Source of the DNA: Bdellovibrio sp.
GTDB lineage: Bacteria > Bdellovibrionota > Bdellovibrionia > Bdellovibrionales > Bdellovibrionaceae
Direction: 5' to 3'
Length of the DNA stretch: 6,652 nt
Assembly: GCA_019104905.1 (NCBI GenBank)
Contig: JAHRXB010000091.1
Coordinates: 1-6,652, forward strand
The translations under genes were made by a program, and so were the position numbers. The first letter of the stretch is position 1; each line of letters starts with the position of its first letter. Shown here in pieces: positions 6,428 to 6,652 of the stretch. A model generated the notes under the pieces. It made no database searches, was not told the DNA's origin, and worked only from the letters and a program-made list of their open reading frames with translations.

Positions 6428-6455
6428 AACCATTGTTATTGATAGAAAATAAGAC

Positions 6456-6652
6456 ATGGCAAACTTCAAACCGTATCCCCTTAAAGATGTCTATAGACTT
6501 ATTGAACCAGGCCCCGTCGTTCTGGTCACCACGGCACTTAAAGATGAGAAAAATATAATGACCATGTCTTGGCATACGATGATTGATTTTGAACCTCCTA
6601 TCATCGCGTGTGTTGTCAGTAACAGAAATCATAGTTTTAACATTCTAAGGAA
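6456..6652 (+). CDS. Flavin reductase family protein, N-terminal part (truncated by the window end)
   Basis: Sixty-five codons are visible from an ATG at 6456 and the frame is still open at the window edge. The sequence matches the start of the flavin-reductase-like FMN-binding split-barrel family (DIM6/NTAB group): PGPVVLVTTALKD (19-31), NIMTMSWHTMIDFEPP (33-48) and IIACVVSNRNHSFNIL (49-64). These are the first strands and the FMN-phosphate-side segment of the fold. Members bind FMN and either reduce free flavin with NAD(P)H or carry electrons as flavoredoxins; the substrate cannot be told from this part. There is no clear Shine-Dalgarno (GAAAATAAGAC precedes the ATG). It is transcribed divergently from the Mg2+ ATPase gene across 81 bp, which may be shared regulation or simple adjacency. 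Confidence 0.8.
   Translation, partial: MANFKPYPLKDVYRLIEPGPVVLVTTALKDEKNIMTMSWHTMIDFEPPIIACVVSNRNHSFNILR

Noticed and set aside
6426..6632. A 68-codon - strand frame antisense to the flavin-reductase start.
   Set aside because: The + strand product has clear family motifs; the antisense product has none.
1..6652. CRISPR arrays, tRNA or rRNA genes, insertion sequences, toxin-antitoxin pairs or phage genes.
   Set aside because: No spaced direct repeats, cloverleaf-like segments, transposase motifs or terminal repeats were seen on reading both strands; the content is ordinary chromosomal genes.

Overview
The window reads as ordinary chromosomal DNA of a Gram-negative bacterium of moderate GC content. 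It encodes an RND/MMPL inner-membrane protein joined to a periplasmic LolA-like domain, a Cys-rich exported protein and a P3-type Mg2+ ATPase. The gene style (many small exported orphan proteins, an MMPL partner with a LolA-like protein) would fit Bdellovibrionota or another deltaproteobacterial-type lineage. That placement is inference from style only; no taxonomic marker gene is present.

Layout. Positions 1-135 hold the edge of a neighbouring gene that can be read two ways: the C-terminal membrane helix of a + strand protein, or the signal peptide of a divergent - strand protein. A long + strand gene (189-3230) follows. It encodes an MMPL-type RND permease whose reading frame continues, with no stop, into a LolA-like periplasmic domain. 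At the junction (2445-2459) lie a strong Shine-Dalgarno, an in-frame ATG and a complete signal peptide, so the second domain may also be made as a free periplasmic protein. A long hairpin plus T-run (3204-3262) overlaps the end of this gene.

Positions 3263-3349 hold a 15-bp palindrome and a weak sigma-54-like element ahead of a small Cys-rich exported protein (3350-3778) of unknown function. A perfect 13-bp stem (3796-3833) separates it from the convergent - strand gene 3840-6374, an MgtA/MgtB-type Mg2+ P-type ATPase with its catalytic motifs intact. An 81-bp divergent intergenic region with a 16-bp palindrome (6396-6411) separates the ATPase from the start of a flavin-reductase-family gene (6456 to the window end, truncated).

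Functionally, the transporter and LolA-like pair probably move a lipid or lipoprotein-like cargo between the inner membrane and the periplasm or outer membrane. The ATPase imports Mg2+. The other genes have no demonstrable link to either. The most distinctive item is the transporter-chaperone fusion with its retained internal translation start. No mobile element, CRISPR array, tRNA or rRNA was seen.
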